DNA from: DAOMOD01 sp035444205
GTDB taxonomy: Bacteria > Pseudomonadota > Gammaproteobacteria > Xanthomonadales > BPKI01
Direction: 5' to 3'
Assembly (NCBI GenBank): GCA_035444205.1
Contig: DAOMOD010000020.1
Coordinates: forward strand, 1-30,863
Length of the DNA: 30,863 nucleotides
The notes under the pieces: generated by a model
The model's input: only the letters and a program-made list of their open reading frames with translations
The model's database searches: none
Told to the model about the DNA's origin: nothing
Position numbers and translations under genes: made by a program
Shown: piece by piece, positions 8,544-16,233 of the stretch
Layout: each line of letters starts with the position of its first letter
Position numbering within the stretch: the stretch's first letter is position 1

Positions 8544-8779
8544 ACGCGCACATCGTCGCTGAGTACACGCACGCCGCCCTTCTCGGACAGCGTGCGCACC
8601 TTGCCCTGGGGCTTGTAGCCTGCGGGCGCGGCTGGACTCAGGCTGCGCTTCGCCTTGCGTGGCGAAGGCGCGGCCTGGTCGGAGGAAGCGGGCGGCGCGA
8701 CCGCATCAGCCTTGGCTGGCGTGTCGGCCTTGGGCGGGGTGGGCTTGGCGCTCTTGCGGGGGGCGGATTTGCGCGACAT
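8525..8779 (-). CDS. Short Lys/Pro/Ala-rich protein before the capsid gene
   Basis: An 84-residue protein. Residues 1-50 are low-complexity and basic (MSRKSAPRKSAKPTPPKA...), and the C-terminal 30 (GYKPQGKVRTLSEKGGVRVLSDDVRVWKEQA) look folded. GGAGG lies 5 nt before the ATG. Its stop overlaps the capsid start, so it is coupled to it. It heads the capsid transcript downstream of the shared 26-bp element. Function unknown; nucleic-acid contact is possible from charge alone. Confidence 0.7.
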   Translation of the reverse strand: MSRKSAPRKSAKPTPPKADTPAKADAVAPPASSDQAAPSPRKAKRSLSPAAPAGYKPQGKVRTLSEKGGVRVLSDDVRVWKEQA

Positions 8780-8816
8780 GGTGGCCTCCGTAGGACGGGG
8801 CCACTGTGGTCATGTC

Positions 8817-8842
8817 GCGGGTGCTGAACTATTAGCGGGTGC
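8817..8842 (-). promoter_or_regulatory. Shared late-region element, copy 1
   Basis: 26 bp identical at 19 positions to 17311-17336. The plus-strand consensus is TGnACTATTAGnGGnTGC; on the minus strand it carries CTAATAGT. It lies about 38 bp upstream of the 8779 start, in a 142-bp gene-free stretch. A likely regulator or promoter site for the capsid transcript. The name is an inference. Confidence 0.5.
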
Positions 8843-8921
8843 GAATGGCGGGGCGGCCTTGCGCCGCCGTGCCTTCAGCCTATCACTTCCGCTGAGGGCC
8901 TCGCGGCGGCACCAGGCAGGT

Positions 8922-9404
8922 TCAGCGCTCCCAGGCGCCGAAGTCGACCATGCGCGAACTGCTGCCCGGCGCGAACACGCACAGCGCCTGAAACTTGAGC
9001 TCCAGACCGAACGAGTTCTTGGCCGTGAAGTCCAGCCGCACACGGTATCCGCCGCCTGGTCCACCCGCATCCGTGCTCTGCCCGAAGGTGGCGAAAGACA
9101 CCGTGGATGGGTGGTTGGCGTTGCTGCGCACGCGGTCCCGACAGGCCTGCACGGCGGCGTTGGGCACAGTGGACGAAGGTCGCGTTGTCGATTGTTGCGT
9201 CGTGCCGCTGCAGCGTGACAGCAGCAGAATGAACAGTGCGACCGCACCCACCAGTACCACGCCGCCGACAACGTTGGCGAATTGCTGCGGCTCGTATGAA
9301 GGTCGCGATGCAGGCATCGTGTGCGGACCGATCTCGGCCTGGCACTCCGGGCAGACGATGGCATCGTCGGACGCAGACGCGCCGCAGTTGGGACACGTAG
9401 ACAT
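8922..9404 (-). CDS. Zinc-ribbon membrane protein inserted in the head operon
   Basis: A 160-residue protein. Residues 1-22 hold a zinc ribbon with two CxxC pairs (CPNCG and CPEC). Residues 44-64 are one transmembrane helix (NVVGGVVLVGAVALFILLL) followed by SRC. The rest is a periplasmic beta-rich domain with CRDRVRSNANHPSTVSFATF and a second cysteine in QALCVF. GGAGGG lies 6 nt before the ATG. It has its own strong ribosome site, is not coupled to neighbours, and is not a morphogenesis family, so it is probably a moron (an added gene useful to phage or host). Function unknown. Confidence 0.75.
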   Translation of the reverse strand: MSTCPNCGASASDDAIVCPECQAEIGPHTMPASRPSYEPQQFANVVGGVVLVGAVALFILLLSRCSGTTQQSTTRPSSTVPNAAVQACRDRVRSNANHPSTVSFATFGQSTDAGGPGGGYRVRLDFTAKNSFGLELKFQALCVFAPGSSSRMVDFGAWER

Positions 9405-9443
9405 GGTGTTCCCTCCTCTCCAGGAGCGCCCAGTCTACCGCCC

Positions 9444-10370
9444 TCAGTCCCCGCCCGGCAGCCTGACCCGCTCGCCGCTCGCCAGCGCCACCTCGATCAC
9501 CGCATCTGCGTCGTAGGGGTCAAGCGCCACCTCCCCGTGGATCTCGCGATCGTGATCGTCCAGCCCGCGCCAGGTGCTGCCATCGGTCACCGGCACCGAC
9601 ATGCAGCCGCAGTTGATCGTCTGCGCTATGTCGGCGGATGGGTCCCGCGGGTACATGAGTGGGTCGCCGTCGATGATGTACGGATCGTTGACCCGCTGGG
9701 TCTGGCCGTGCGCTGCGACGTGGTCCGGGCGCGGGAATCGTTTACCGCTGTGCAGCCATTGCTTGCGCAGGCCAGGCAGGCGCTCGGCCGCCTGCGACAG
9801 GCTGTCCTGGCTGGACCGGCTGTATGCGCGGCCAGTCTCGTCATACACGATGGTGCGTGCGCGCCGGCGGGTGGATTCGCCCAGGATGTTGGTCACGCGG
9901 GTGATGGCGTCTGCCGCTGGCCGGGTGCCGATCAGCACCTGGGCGATCTCGGCGTTGATGCGGTTCTGCGTCACCACGGTGATAGCGCTGATGCGGTGCG
10001 TGAGTGCTTGCTGCATCGCGGCCAGGGCCGCATCGTTCAGGCGTGGCGCGAAGTTCATTCCGCCGGCGGCGAGCGGCGCGGTGATCAGTTCCGTCCCGGC
10101 GGTCCAGGCTGCGGCGGTCGCTGCCGTGCCGGTCCGCGCAGCGCGATCGCGCCAGCGCGCCAGGGCCTGCTGGATCTCGCCTTGAAGCGCGCGGAGCCGG
10201 GCCCGTTCCCATTCGCTGCCGGCGCTGGCCAGCATCTCGGCGACGGCCTTGGCCGCGTCCTGGAGCTGCCGCGTGATCTCGCGATCGGCGTCAAGCTGCA
10301 GCCGCGACAGTCGGCGCAGTTGCGCGCGGCGCTCCCGGTTGAACGCCGCCGTGCGTTCACTCGGCGTCAT
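9444..10370 (-). CDS. Mu F-like minor head / head morphogenesis protein
   Basis: A 308-residue protein from MTPSERTAAFNRERRAQ. The N-terminal half is helical (RLQLDADREITRQLQDAAKAVAEMLASAG). The C-terminal half has the phage Mu F/SPP1 gp7 pattern: RARTIVYDETGRAYS, then KQWLHSGKRFPRPDHVAAHGQ, and later SADIAQTINCGCMSVPV, where the Cys near INCGC marks the family. The start is chosen at 10370, overlapping the portal 3' end by 14 bp; the longer upstream reading is shadow. It acts with the portal in head assembly or DNA ejection. Confidence 0.85.
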   Translation of the reverse strand: MTPSERTAAFNRERRAQLRRLSRLQLDADREITRQLQDAAKAVAEMLASAGSEWERARLRALQGEIQQALARWRDRAARTGTAATAAAWTAGTELITAPLAAGGMNFAPRLNDAALAAMQQALTHRISAITVVTQNRINAEIAQVLIGTRPAADAITRVTNILGESTRRRARTIVYDETGRAYSRSSQDSLSQAAERLPGLRKQWLHSGKRFPRPDHVAAHGQTQRVNDPYIIDGDPLMYPRDPSADIAQTINCGCMSVPVTDGSTWRGLDDHDREIHGEVALDPYDADAVIEVALASGERVRLPGGD

Positions 10371-11763
10371 CGGCCGGATCCGCCGGCGGCCGGAAGGCGT
10401 CGTCGCCCAGCCATTCCGCCTGCGCGGCAGCCAGTTCCTCGTCCGGGTCGATCTCCACGCCCAGGCGCTCGGCGATAGCGGCAATCAGGCGCAGGGCGGT
10501 CTCGCGCGTCATCAGCCCCTCGGCAATGGACTGCGCAACGGACGAGGTCACCTGCTGCAGCGCGGCGGCGTACTTGGTGGTGTCCTTGTTGGTCATCTGC
10601 GGCCATTCCACGCGCAGCGTGGCAAGGATCTCCTGTTGCGCGTCGCTCAGCTCGCGATCCAGCGTGCGCCAGCCCGAGCGCACCACGTATTGGCCGATCT
10701 GCTCCAGCATGTAGCCGATCACCCGCTGGCGCATCTCCAGCATCTTCTCGGTGGGCTCGGCCATCGAGTCGCCGGTGGCGCGATTCACGTCGGCCGCGCC
10801 GCCGTACCAGTGCTCGGGCACGGTGGCGCCGCCCAGCATATGGTTGCGGATCAGGCGCGCATTGTTGCTGGCGTCGTAGCTGTTGAGCTGCGGCGCTACG
10901 GCGCTCCACTTCTCCTGATCGTTGTGCACGCGCACGCTGTTGCTTCGCGGCGCGGTGATGGTGCGTGCGCGTGCCGCCACCTCCTCGGGTGAGGCGCCCG
11001 CCAGCTCCACATCCCAGATAAAGGCCCGCGCCGCGGCCGCCCGGTCCACTTCGCCGAACAGGAAGGTGTCGTAGGCATCGAGCCAGTCGATCTGCGCCAG
11101 CAGGTCGCTGCGGCCGCGCGTGGCCGAGCTGAGATCGTTCACCCGGAAGTAGAAACAATCGCCGTCGGTGAACGTGTTGCGGATCTCCTGGGTGCGCGCC
11201 GCGAATGCCGTCTCCGGCACGTTGACGATCACCCGGTAGCGACGCGCCACGCCCTTGGTATTGCGCTTGGTCACGATGCCTATCGGTTGCTCGCAGTTCT
11301 CGGGGTCGGTGACCACCGTCTCGATCAGCGCGGGATCGAGGTACCCCAGCCGCACGAAACCGTTGTGCACGTCGCGAAAGACCGGGTAGCACTGCTCGCC
11401 GAACAGCGCCAGCTCGCGCACGCGCTTGGGCAGCTTCATGTCCCAGGCGTTGATGCCATCCGCCCAGTGGCGATTCAGCGCACGCTGCGCCTTGTCGTCG
11501 TCCACGCGCCAGCTCACGCCCTGGCTCAGCAGGTAAGCTACCGGCAGCTCGATCAGCCGGTTCGCCACCAGGTTGCTCTCCCACTGGAAGTGGGCGAGCC
11601 GCTGCATGCGGTCCTGGGTCAGCGGTGCCAGATCCCGGTTGCCGTCGCCGGTGAGGCGCCGCCAGTCTTCCTCGTCGGCGTCGATGGTGGCGCCGGCGGA
11701 CTCGACAAAGCGGGTCTTCTCGCCGCCGAGCAGGCCCAGAGTGAGCACTTGGAGCAGGTTCAT
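10357..11763 (-). CDS. Portal protein
   Basis: A 468-residue protein starting MNLLQVLTLGLLGGEK. It has the features of phage portals: LVANRLIELPVAYLLSQGVSWRV, RVRELALFGEQCYPVF, YLDPALIETV, FRVNDLSSATRGRSDLLAQIDWLDAYD (the SDLL stretch is common in portals), then a long clip/wing helix region and NHMLGGATVPEHWYGGAADVNRATGDSM. The ATG at 11763 has GGAGG 11 nt upstream; a longer ORF start upstream is not supported. It forms the ring at the capsid vertex through which DNA is packaged, next to terminase and the F-like protein. Confidence 0.85.
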   Translation of the reverse strand: MNLLQVLTLGLLGGEKTRFVESAGATIDADEEDWRRLTGDGNRDLAPLTQDRMQRLAHFQWESNLVANRLIELPVAYLLSQGVSWRVDDDKAQRALNRHWADGINAWDMKLPKRVRELALFGEQCYPVFRDVHNGFVRLGYLDPALIETVVTDPENCEQPIGIVTKRNTKGVARRYRVIVNVPETAFAARTQEIRNTFTDGDCFYFRVNDLSSATRGRSDLLAQIDWLDAYDTFLFGEVDRAAAARAFIWDVELAGASPEEVAARARTITAPRSNSVRVHNDQEKWSAVAPQLNSYDASNNARLIRNHMLGGATVPEHWYGGAADVNRATGDSMAEPTEKMLEMRQRVIGYMLEQIGQYVVRSGWRTLDRELSDAQQEILATLRVEWPQMTNKDTTKYAAALQQVTSSVAQSIAEGLMTRETALRLIAAIAERLGVEIDPDEELAAAQAEWLGDDAFRPPADPADDAE

Positions 11764-11848
11764 GGCGCGTTGACCTCCGCTCGATATTCCGAACGCGGCT
11801 GAGGCCGCATGGGACTTTCGCGCAAGTGGGGAGAGAAAATGTCGAGTG

Positions 11849-13291
11849 TCACGGCAGCGCCTCGGCGAGATCGTCGCTCCTGCGGCCATACAGCCGGTCT
11901 GGGCGATTGCCCCACATGCGCGCCCTGCGGCGTCCGATCATGCCGGCCGGCAGTAGGTCGTCGGCGGTGGCCTCCACGGTGTCCCCGGCGGCGGGCTGGG
12001 CCGTGCCCTCGGCCGCATGCAGCGCAAGCATGTGCGCCCAGAACTCGTCGGCATGTCCGGCCTCGGTGCGCTGGGCGTCGTATCGCGGATTGCCGGCGAT
12101 GGTGGTGAGCTTTCGCACCGCGTGGTGGGCCTCGCGGATCTCGCGCTCAATGGGTATGCGCACCCGCTTGTCCTCGAAGCACTGCTTGCCCACGACAGCC
12201 AGGTGATGCTTCACAGCAGCGGTGAACTGCACGCCCTCAACGCGGTACGTGCCGTGGCGCGTCTGCGCGTCCTCCACCACCTTTTCGCCCATGCCGGTCT
12301 GGTCCATGCAGACGCGACGGATGTTGTAAGCGGCGAACAGCCGGTCGAATGCAGCATCCTGCTCCGCAAACGACTTGCGCCGCAGGCGTACGACCTCACG
12401 GGTGATGTATACATCGCCCACCCGCTCGATCACCCAGAACACCGTCGCGTCCTTGCGGCGGGCGATATCGCCGCCCAGGTAGCAGTCGCCGCCCTGGTAA
12501 AGCTCGGGCTTGCCCGCCTCTTCCGATTCGCAGGACACGATGAGATCCCAAGGCAACCACGCGCTGGCCTCGTCGATTGGCTCGCACAAGTACTCCTGCC
12601 GCCAGGTGTCCTCATCGCCACAGGTCTCGCGGACCTCGTCGAGCCACACTTGGCGCTCGGCATCGGTGAGCTTGCGGCTCAGGATGCGGTCGGCAAGCCC
12701 CTGGGCCACCGCGTCGATGATGGTGATGGTGTGCAGGTTCCAGGTGCTGGACTTGCCGGCAGCCAACGCCTTCTGTACGTCGGACACCATGCGGTAGTAG
12801 CGGTTGCCCTTGCCGTTGTAGGTGCTGATGACGCGCACCGGGTAGCCCCAGGTGATGATCGGCCGTGCTGCCTTCCAGAGCTCGTCCTGGTCGGCGTGGA
12901 AGGCGAACTCGTCCAGCACCAGCTTGCCGCCCTTGGAACGGAAGGCCTTGGGGTTCGAGCTCAAACCGTAGATGCGCTTGCCGGTCGCGAACTCGATCAC
13001 CAGGGCGCGCACGTCGCCGTCCTTCTCGATCACCACCTCGCCGAGCTCCTGGGCGGCGATCTTCAGGATCTTCGCCCACTGCGCGCAGTAGCGGATGTAT
13101 TCCTTGGCGGCCGAGGCATCGGCCGAGCTGAACCAGACGTCCATTGCCCCGTCCGCCCGCGAGGCGTCGAGCACGTCCTCGTAGCTCTGCGCGTAGGTCA
13201 GACCGACGCGGCGGGACTTCGCCGCGATCTTGAAGCGCGCGCGGTCCTTGATCCATGCGGCCTGGTAGGGCAGGAAGTAGGTCTCACTCAC
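11849..13291 (-). CDS. Terminase large subunit, Mu gp28-like
   Basis: A 480-residue packaging motor. The ATPase half carries a variant Walker A KSRRVGLT (residues 25-32), where the SRR.G.T form is typical of Mu gp28-type terminases, and Walker B KLVLDE (123-128). The nuclease half shows D275 in GGDIARRKD, D330 in CMDQTGMG and D415 in HADEFW, a plausible RNase H-like metal triad. The GTG start overlaps the upstream stop (GTGA). An 85-bp gap separates its end from the portal start. Headful packaging with host flanks is expected for this group. Confidence 0.93.
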   Translation of the reverse strand: MSETYFLPYQAAWIKDRARFKIAAKSRRVGLTYAQSYEDVLDASRADGAMDVWFSSADASAAKEYIRYCAQWAKILKIAAQELGEVVIEKDGDVRALVIEFATGKRIYGLSSNPKAFRSKGGKLVLDEFAFHADQDELWKAARPIITWGYPVRVISTYNGKGNRYYRMVSDVQKALAAGKSSTWNLHTITIIDAVAQGLADRILSRKLTDAERQVWLDEVRETCGDEDTWRQEYLCEPIDEASAWLPWDLIVSCESEEAGKPELYQGGDCYLGGDIARRKDATVFWVIERVGDVYITREVVRLRRKSFAEQDAAFDRLFAAYNIRRVCMDQTGMGEKVVEDAQTRHGTYRVEGVQFTAAVKHHLAVVGKQCFEDKRVRIPIEREIREAHHAVRKLTTIAGNPRYDAQRTEAGHADEFWAHMLALHAAEGTAQPAAGDTVEATADDLLPAGMIGRRRARMWGNRPDRLYGRRSDDLAEALP

Positions 13292-13824
13292 AGCAGCCTC
13301 AGTTCCTGCTGGATCTGGTCGATGACCGCCTGCGACAGGCCTGCGCGCTTGCCCACTTCACCGGCCTTGTCGGCGGCCTTCTCGATTACCATGCGCTCGA
13401 TCTTCTCGCGACGCTCCAGGCTGCCCTTGGTCGTGGCTTCCAGGTCGCGGAAAGCCTTGGCCAGCAGCATGACGTCCATTGGCTTGGTCTTGGAGTCGGG
13501 GTTCGCCACCTGCTCGTCGCTGATCCGGTTCATGGTCTCCAGCGCGATCAGCTTGAGCATCTCGGGCAACAACGCGCCCACGTCGCCGTTCGGGCGCTCG
13601 TTGAGTTGTGTCACCCACTGACCTGCGATCTCCTGTGCTTCGCGGTAGCGCGCCATCTGCTCGCGCGCCGACTTCACGTAGCGCCCGACCGCGCTCTTGG
13701 ACACGTCCGCATCCAGCTCGTTGAGCTTGTCGGTGATCTGATGAATGGTGCTGCCCTCGCGGATCAGGCGCAGGCACAGGTCGCGCAGATCGCGCGGCAG
13801 CCGCTCGATTGTGGAGCGTGCCAT
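13288..13824 (-). CDS. DUF3486 protein (Mu gp27-like), probable small terminase partner
   Basis: A 178-residue protein starting MARSTIERLPRDLRDLCLRLI. The N-terminal helix-turn-helix-like part (GSTIHQITDKLNELDADVSKSAVGRYVKSAREQM) is the DUF3486 signature, followed by charged helices. It sits directly before the large terminase and is coupled to it, as in other Mu-like phages. The role as DNA-recognition subunit is inferred from the HTH and synteny. Confidence 0.85.
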   Translation of the reverse strand: MARSTIERLPRDLRDLCLRLIREGSTIHQITDKLNELDADVSKSAVGRYVKSAREQMARYREAQEIAGQWVTQLNERPNGDVGALLPEMLKLIALETMNRISDEQVANPDSKTKPMDVMLLAKAFRDLEATTKGSLERREKIERMVIEKAADKAGEVGKRAGLSQAVIDQIQQELRLL

Positions 13825-13827
13825 CGC

Positions 13828-14118
13828 TCAGTCCTCGGCCAGGGCCACGCCCGGCAGATCGAGATCCCGGGTCACCACGTCGCGACCGCGGCCGGTGATT
13901 GTCGCCATGTCGACGCCGGCGACATCGCGCTGGGCAATCAACCCATGCCGGGTCAGCCACGCCAGGTCGATGGCCAGCGTGTCCTCGTCGCAGCGATAGC
14001 CCCATTGGCGGATGATCGTGCGCAGCAGCGGGCTGCTGCAGCCAGCCGTGTTGCTCTCGGCCAGGACGGCGAGAATGCGGCCGCGCCGGTACGGCGCCTG
14101 TGCCTCGGTCAGGTTCAC
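13828..14118 (-). CDS. Winged-helix phage protein, VpaChn25_0724 type
   Basis: A 96-residue protein. A winged-helix fold is suggested by RRGRILAVLAESNTAGCSSPLLRTIIRQWGYRCDEDTLAIDLAWLTRHGLI, followed by MATITGRGRDVVTRDLDLPGV, which matches from memory the family found before DUF3486 in many Mu-like phages. It overlaps the upstream gene by ATGA. It may bind DNA or serve in packaging; role unproven. Confidence 0.75.
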   Translation of the reverse strand: MNLTEAQAPYRRGRILAVLAESNTAGCSSPLLRTIIRQWGYRCDEDTLAIDLAWLTRHGLIAQRDVAGVDMATITGRGRDVVTRDLDLPGVALAED

Positions 14119-14540
14119 CGCTTTCTCTCCTCCAGCATCAGCTTGTACATCACGTTCAACTGCTCGCGCAGCCCGCCAAGCTCGGCGCTGGACTTGTGCA
14201 CATCGGCCGCCACCGCGTTGATCTTTTCGTGCACCTTGCCGAGATCGCGGGCGCGCAACATGTGGTGGCTCTCGGTCTGCATGCTGGTGATGCTGTTCGA
14301 CATGGACGTGACCTGCGCCTGGATCGCGTGCACCGCGGCGCGCACTTCGTCCACCGCGCCCAAGCTGTGTGTGCGCACCGAGGCGACGCTGACATCGACA
14401 TGCTCGCGCACTTCGCGATCGCCGCCGGTGATGCGTTCAACAAGGTCGTTGCCGCGCGCGCGGCGGTAGATCAGCACGCTCACGATGGCCGCCACCACCG
14501 CGCACAGCGCGGAGATCACGGCCGCCAGCGTGTGCCACAT
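14115..14540 (-). CDS. DUF2730-like membrane-anchored coiled-coil protein
   Basis: A 141-residue protein from MWHTLAAVISALCAVVAAIVSVLIYRRARG. It has one N-terminal transmembrane helix, a basic stop, and then a long coiled coil to the C-terminus (VREHVDVSVASVRTH ... LREQLNVMYKLMLEERKR). DUF2730 proteins sit here in Mu-like phages. I place the start at 14540 because GGGGGAG lies just upstream; ATG 14558 would add six residues. Function unknown. Confidence 0.75.
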   Translation of the reverse strand: MWHTLAAVISALCAVVAAIVSVLIYRRARGNDLVERITGGDREVREHVDVSVASVRTHSLGAVDEVRAAVHAIQAQVTSMSNSITSMQTESHHMLRARDLGKVHEKINAVAADVHKSSAELGGLREQLNVMYKLMLEERKR

Positions 14541-14565
14541 TTGGATGTCTCCCCCCATCGTCAGC

Positions 14566-14697
14566 TCAATGCCACCACGGTGTCAGCGACGCCCACATCA
14601 GGCCTATGCCCAACATCAGTGCCATCAGCAGCACCAGCGCCATTGCCAGGCCAACCAGCATCGCCAGGCCCCACACCAGCCATTCCAGGATCCACAT
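14566..14697 (-). CDS. 43-residue hydrophobic membrane protein
   Basis: Frame starting MWILEWLVWGLAMLVGL and ending MWASLTPWWH. It is almost entirely hydrophobic, with one long or two short helices, and fills the gap between the lipoprotein gene (stop 14701) and the DUF2730 gene. It has the same orientation as its neighbours and tight spacing. It may be a small lysis or assembly accessory protein; no family recognised. No good ribosome site is visible, but coupling from the upstream stop is possible. Confidence 0.5.
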   Translation of the reverse strand: MWILEWLVWGLAMLVGLAMALVLLMALMLGIGLMWASLTPWWH

Positions 14698-14700
14698 CGG

Positions 14701-15357
14701 TCAGTCGTCCGGATCGGGGTCGGGCGGCGCCGGCGCCGGCTCCACGCTGCAATCCGCACCCTCGCGGCAATTGCCGCTGTGATCGTCGATCGGGCCGGGG
14801 GAGTCTTGCCTGCCCCTGTTGTGGTTGCGGTCGCCGATGATCTGATCCCTGCCGATCTGGTCACGCCCGATTCGGTCCCGGCCGATGGCGTCACCCACGT
14901 GCCCGGTGATGTAGTCGCGGCCCACGTTGTCGCCGATGTGCTGCTGGCCGCTGATGTAATCGCCGCCCACCGTCACGCTGGGCGTGGCGCCCTCGATCAC
15001 GCGGCCGAGGAAGTCGTACTGCTCGCGCGCAATGTCCCTGCTGTACCTGCCCTGGGTGATGCCCACGTAGCCGGTCACAAGCGACGGCAACGTCGCGCGT
15101 GCGATACCCCACAGCGGATGTTCGCGCTGCGGCATCGCCTCAATGCGCTGCTCCCTCGGATCGTGGACGATCAGCTCCGACACGCCCTGCAGAACGATCG
15201 TCTGTCCCTCCTGCGCACGCAGTTCGAAGATCGGCTTGCGTTCCTTGATCGCCGTCTCCTGCGCCTGGTAGTGCGCTCGAGCCTCGTCAGTGCGGTGCCG
15301 GTTGTGCATGCAGCCGCTGGCCAGCAGCAGCACGATGATTGCGATCGCAAGTCTCAT
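14701..15357 (-). CDS. Phage lipoprotein with GD/GRD tandem repeats
   Basis: A 218-residue protein. The signal MRLAIAIIVLLLASGC ends in a lipobox (cysteine 16). Residues 41-64 (KPIFELRAQEGQTIVLQGVSELIV) form a beta segment and 82-100 a weak hydrophobic helix. Residues 127-180 hold repeats on the theme GxD: VGGDYISG, IGDNVGRDYITG, VGDAIGRDRI, GRDQI, GRDQIIGD. The tail is Pro/Asp-rich (PAPAPPDPDPDD). Such regular GD turns usually make stacked beta structure. The ATG at 15357 has GAGGTGG upstream. It lies in the lysis cluster after Rz1 and may anchor to the outer membrane. Role unknown. Confidence 0.75.
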   Translation of the reverse strand: MRLAIAIIVLLLASGCMHNRHRTDEARAHYQAQETAIKERKPIFELRAQEGQTIVLQGVSELIVHDPREQRIEAMPQREHPLWGIARATLPSLVTGYVGITQGRYSRDIAREQYDFLGRVIEGATPSVTVGGDYISGQQHIGDNVGRDYITGHVGDAIGRDRIGRDQIGRDQIIGDRNHNRGRQDSPGPIDDHSGNCREGADCSVEPAPAPPDPDPDD

Positions 15358-15365
15358 GGTCCACC

Positions 15366-15677
15366 TCACCAGTAGATCTCCCAGAACCGCCACCAGGCGG
15401 GGGCGTGGGGCTCGGTCGGCGTGCACGCCTGCGCCAGGGATTCGTGGCGCGTAGCGCACGTGTAGTACAGCTCGGTGCGGTCCTTCATGGACTGCAGCAC
15501 GTGTTCAAGGCTCCCGCTCCTCGGCGCCGGCAGCGGCGTCGGGCACAGATACAGCAGCGACGGGTCCGCGCCCTCCCATGCCTGCCGCGTCCCACCGCGC
15601 GATGAGCTGCAGGCCGTCAGCACCAAGGTCAACGCCAGCAAGGTCAGGGCGGGCAGCAATGAATGCAGGAATTTCAT
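15366..15677 (-). CDS. Outer-membrane spanin lipoprotein (Rz1-like)
   Basis: A 103-residue lipoprotein with signal MKFLHSLLPALTLLALTLVLTAC followed by SSSRGG. It is proline-containing and begins inside the Rz gene in another frame (overlap 15505-15677), the classic embedded Rz/Rz1 arrangement. It is longer than lambda Rz1 (60 residues), with an extra C-terminal part containing cysteines (YYTCATRHESLAQACTP). It joins Rz to fuse inner and outer membranes at lysis. Confidence 0.82.
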   Translation of the reverse strand: MKFLHSLLPALTLLALTLVLTACSSSRGGTRQAWEGADPSLLYLCPTPLPAPRSGSLEHVLQSMKDRTELYYTCATRHESLAQACTPTEPHAPAWWRFWEIYW

Positions 15678-15936
15678 GGTCCAGCCCTCGAAAGTCGGTG
15701 GCGATCTGCTCGCGCCTGGCGATGTAGTCGGACACGATGCCGCGCTGACGCTGGCGCTCTACAGCAGCCTGTTGCGAATCGTGGCGCTCCACCTTCAGAT
15801 CCGTCTGCGCCTGGTGCCAGCCGCGGGCCATCCAGCCAGCGCCGAAACCGGCTGACGCCATCAGCGCGCTCGCGCCGATCACCGCCAGCGCGGCGCGACC
15901 CCAGCTCACCACGCGGGTCGCGGCGAAGAGCTTCAT
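15505..15936 (-). CDS. Inner-membrane spanin (Rz-like)
   Basis: A 143-residue protein with one N-terminal membrane anchor (AALAVIGASALMASAGFGAGWMA) and then a periplasmic coiled coil (HQAQTDLKVERHDSQQAAVERQRQRG). The C-terminal half overlaps the Rz1 reading frame. It follows holin and transglycosylase in the operon. Functions in the final, outer-membrane step of lysis together with Rz1. Confidence 0.82.
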   Translation of the reverse strand: MKLFAATRVVSWGRAALAVIGASALMASAGFGAGWMARGWHQAQTDLKVERHDSQQAAVERQRQRGIVSDYIARREQIATDFRGLDHEIPAFIAARPDLAGVDLGADGLQLIARWDAAGMGGRGPVAAVSVPDAAAGAEEREP

Positions 15937-15978
15937 GAGAAGAAGCCCCCGCGTGATACCGTTTCAGTCGCCCAACGT

Positions 15979-16233
15979 TCACGTCCCACGCGGAGGCTCC
16001 GATGATTTACACGCACCCTCAAACTTTCTTTCAGCACGCCTTGTTTGTTGACCTTGTAGTTCGACGAGCTGAGCGGCGAATGCACGAAGCTGGCGAAGCT
16101 CAAGCAGGATCTGTCCCAACAGCGTGGCTTCGATCTGCGCTGCATGAGATTCTTGAAGAGCTGCTGACGGTCGGTTCGCTGATGCGTGAGGCAGGCATCC
16201 CGCCGCCCCATCCGGACGATGTTGATCAGACAC
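15979..16233 (-). CDS. Small helical protein between transglycosylase and spanins
   Basis: An 84-residue frame with a GTG start, GGGAGGG 7 nt upstream, overlapping the transglycosylase stop by 8 bases. The centre (QIEATLLGQILLELRQLRAFAAQLVELQ) is an amphipathic helix or coiled coil. Third-position GC is only about 50 percent, lower than in its neighbours. It is in the right strand and place for the lysis operon, but an opposing frame on the plus strand (16002-16268) also has a good ribosome site. I favour this one slightly. Confidence 0.5.
   Translation of the reverse strand: MSDQHRPDGAAGCLPHASANRPSAALQESHAAQIEATLLGQILLELRQLRAFAAQLVELQGQQTRRAERKFEGACKSSEPPRGT

Noticed and set aside
5361..8618. 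Very long plus-strand open frame (over 1000 codons) opposite the capsid gene
   Set aside because: It runs antisense to a well-supported capsid gene. The protein is H/V/R/G-rich without domains, typical of shadow frames in GC-rich DNA.
9321..10478. Plus-strand frame opposite the F-like gene
   Set aside because: Shadow of a recognised head gene; composition R/A/P-rich.
12017..13621. Plus-strand frame of 534 codons opposite the terminase
   Set aside because: Mirror of the terminase codon pattern, low-complexity H/L/R-rich, no ribosome site or neighbours on that strand.
14561..14770. Minus frame of 69 codons, Gly/Ala/Asp-rich
   Set aside because: Shadow of the hydrophobic 43-residue frame and the lipoprotein tail.
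14818..14979. Repeats in the lipoprotein gene as a possible CRISPR or DNA tandem array
   Set aside because: Repeat units are of uneven length and are in-frame protein repeats; no spacers.
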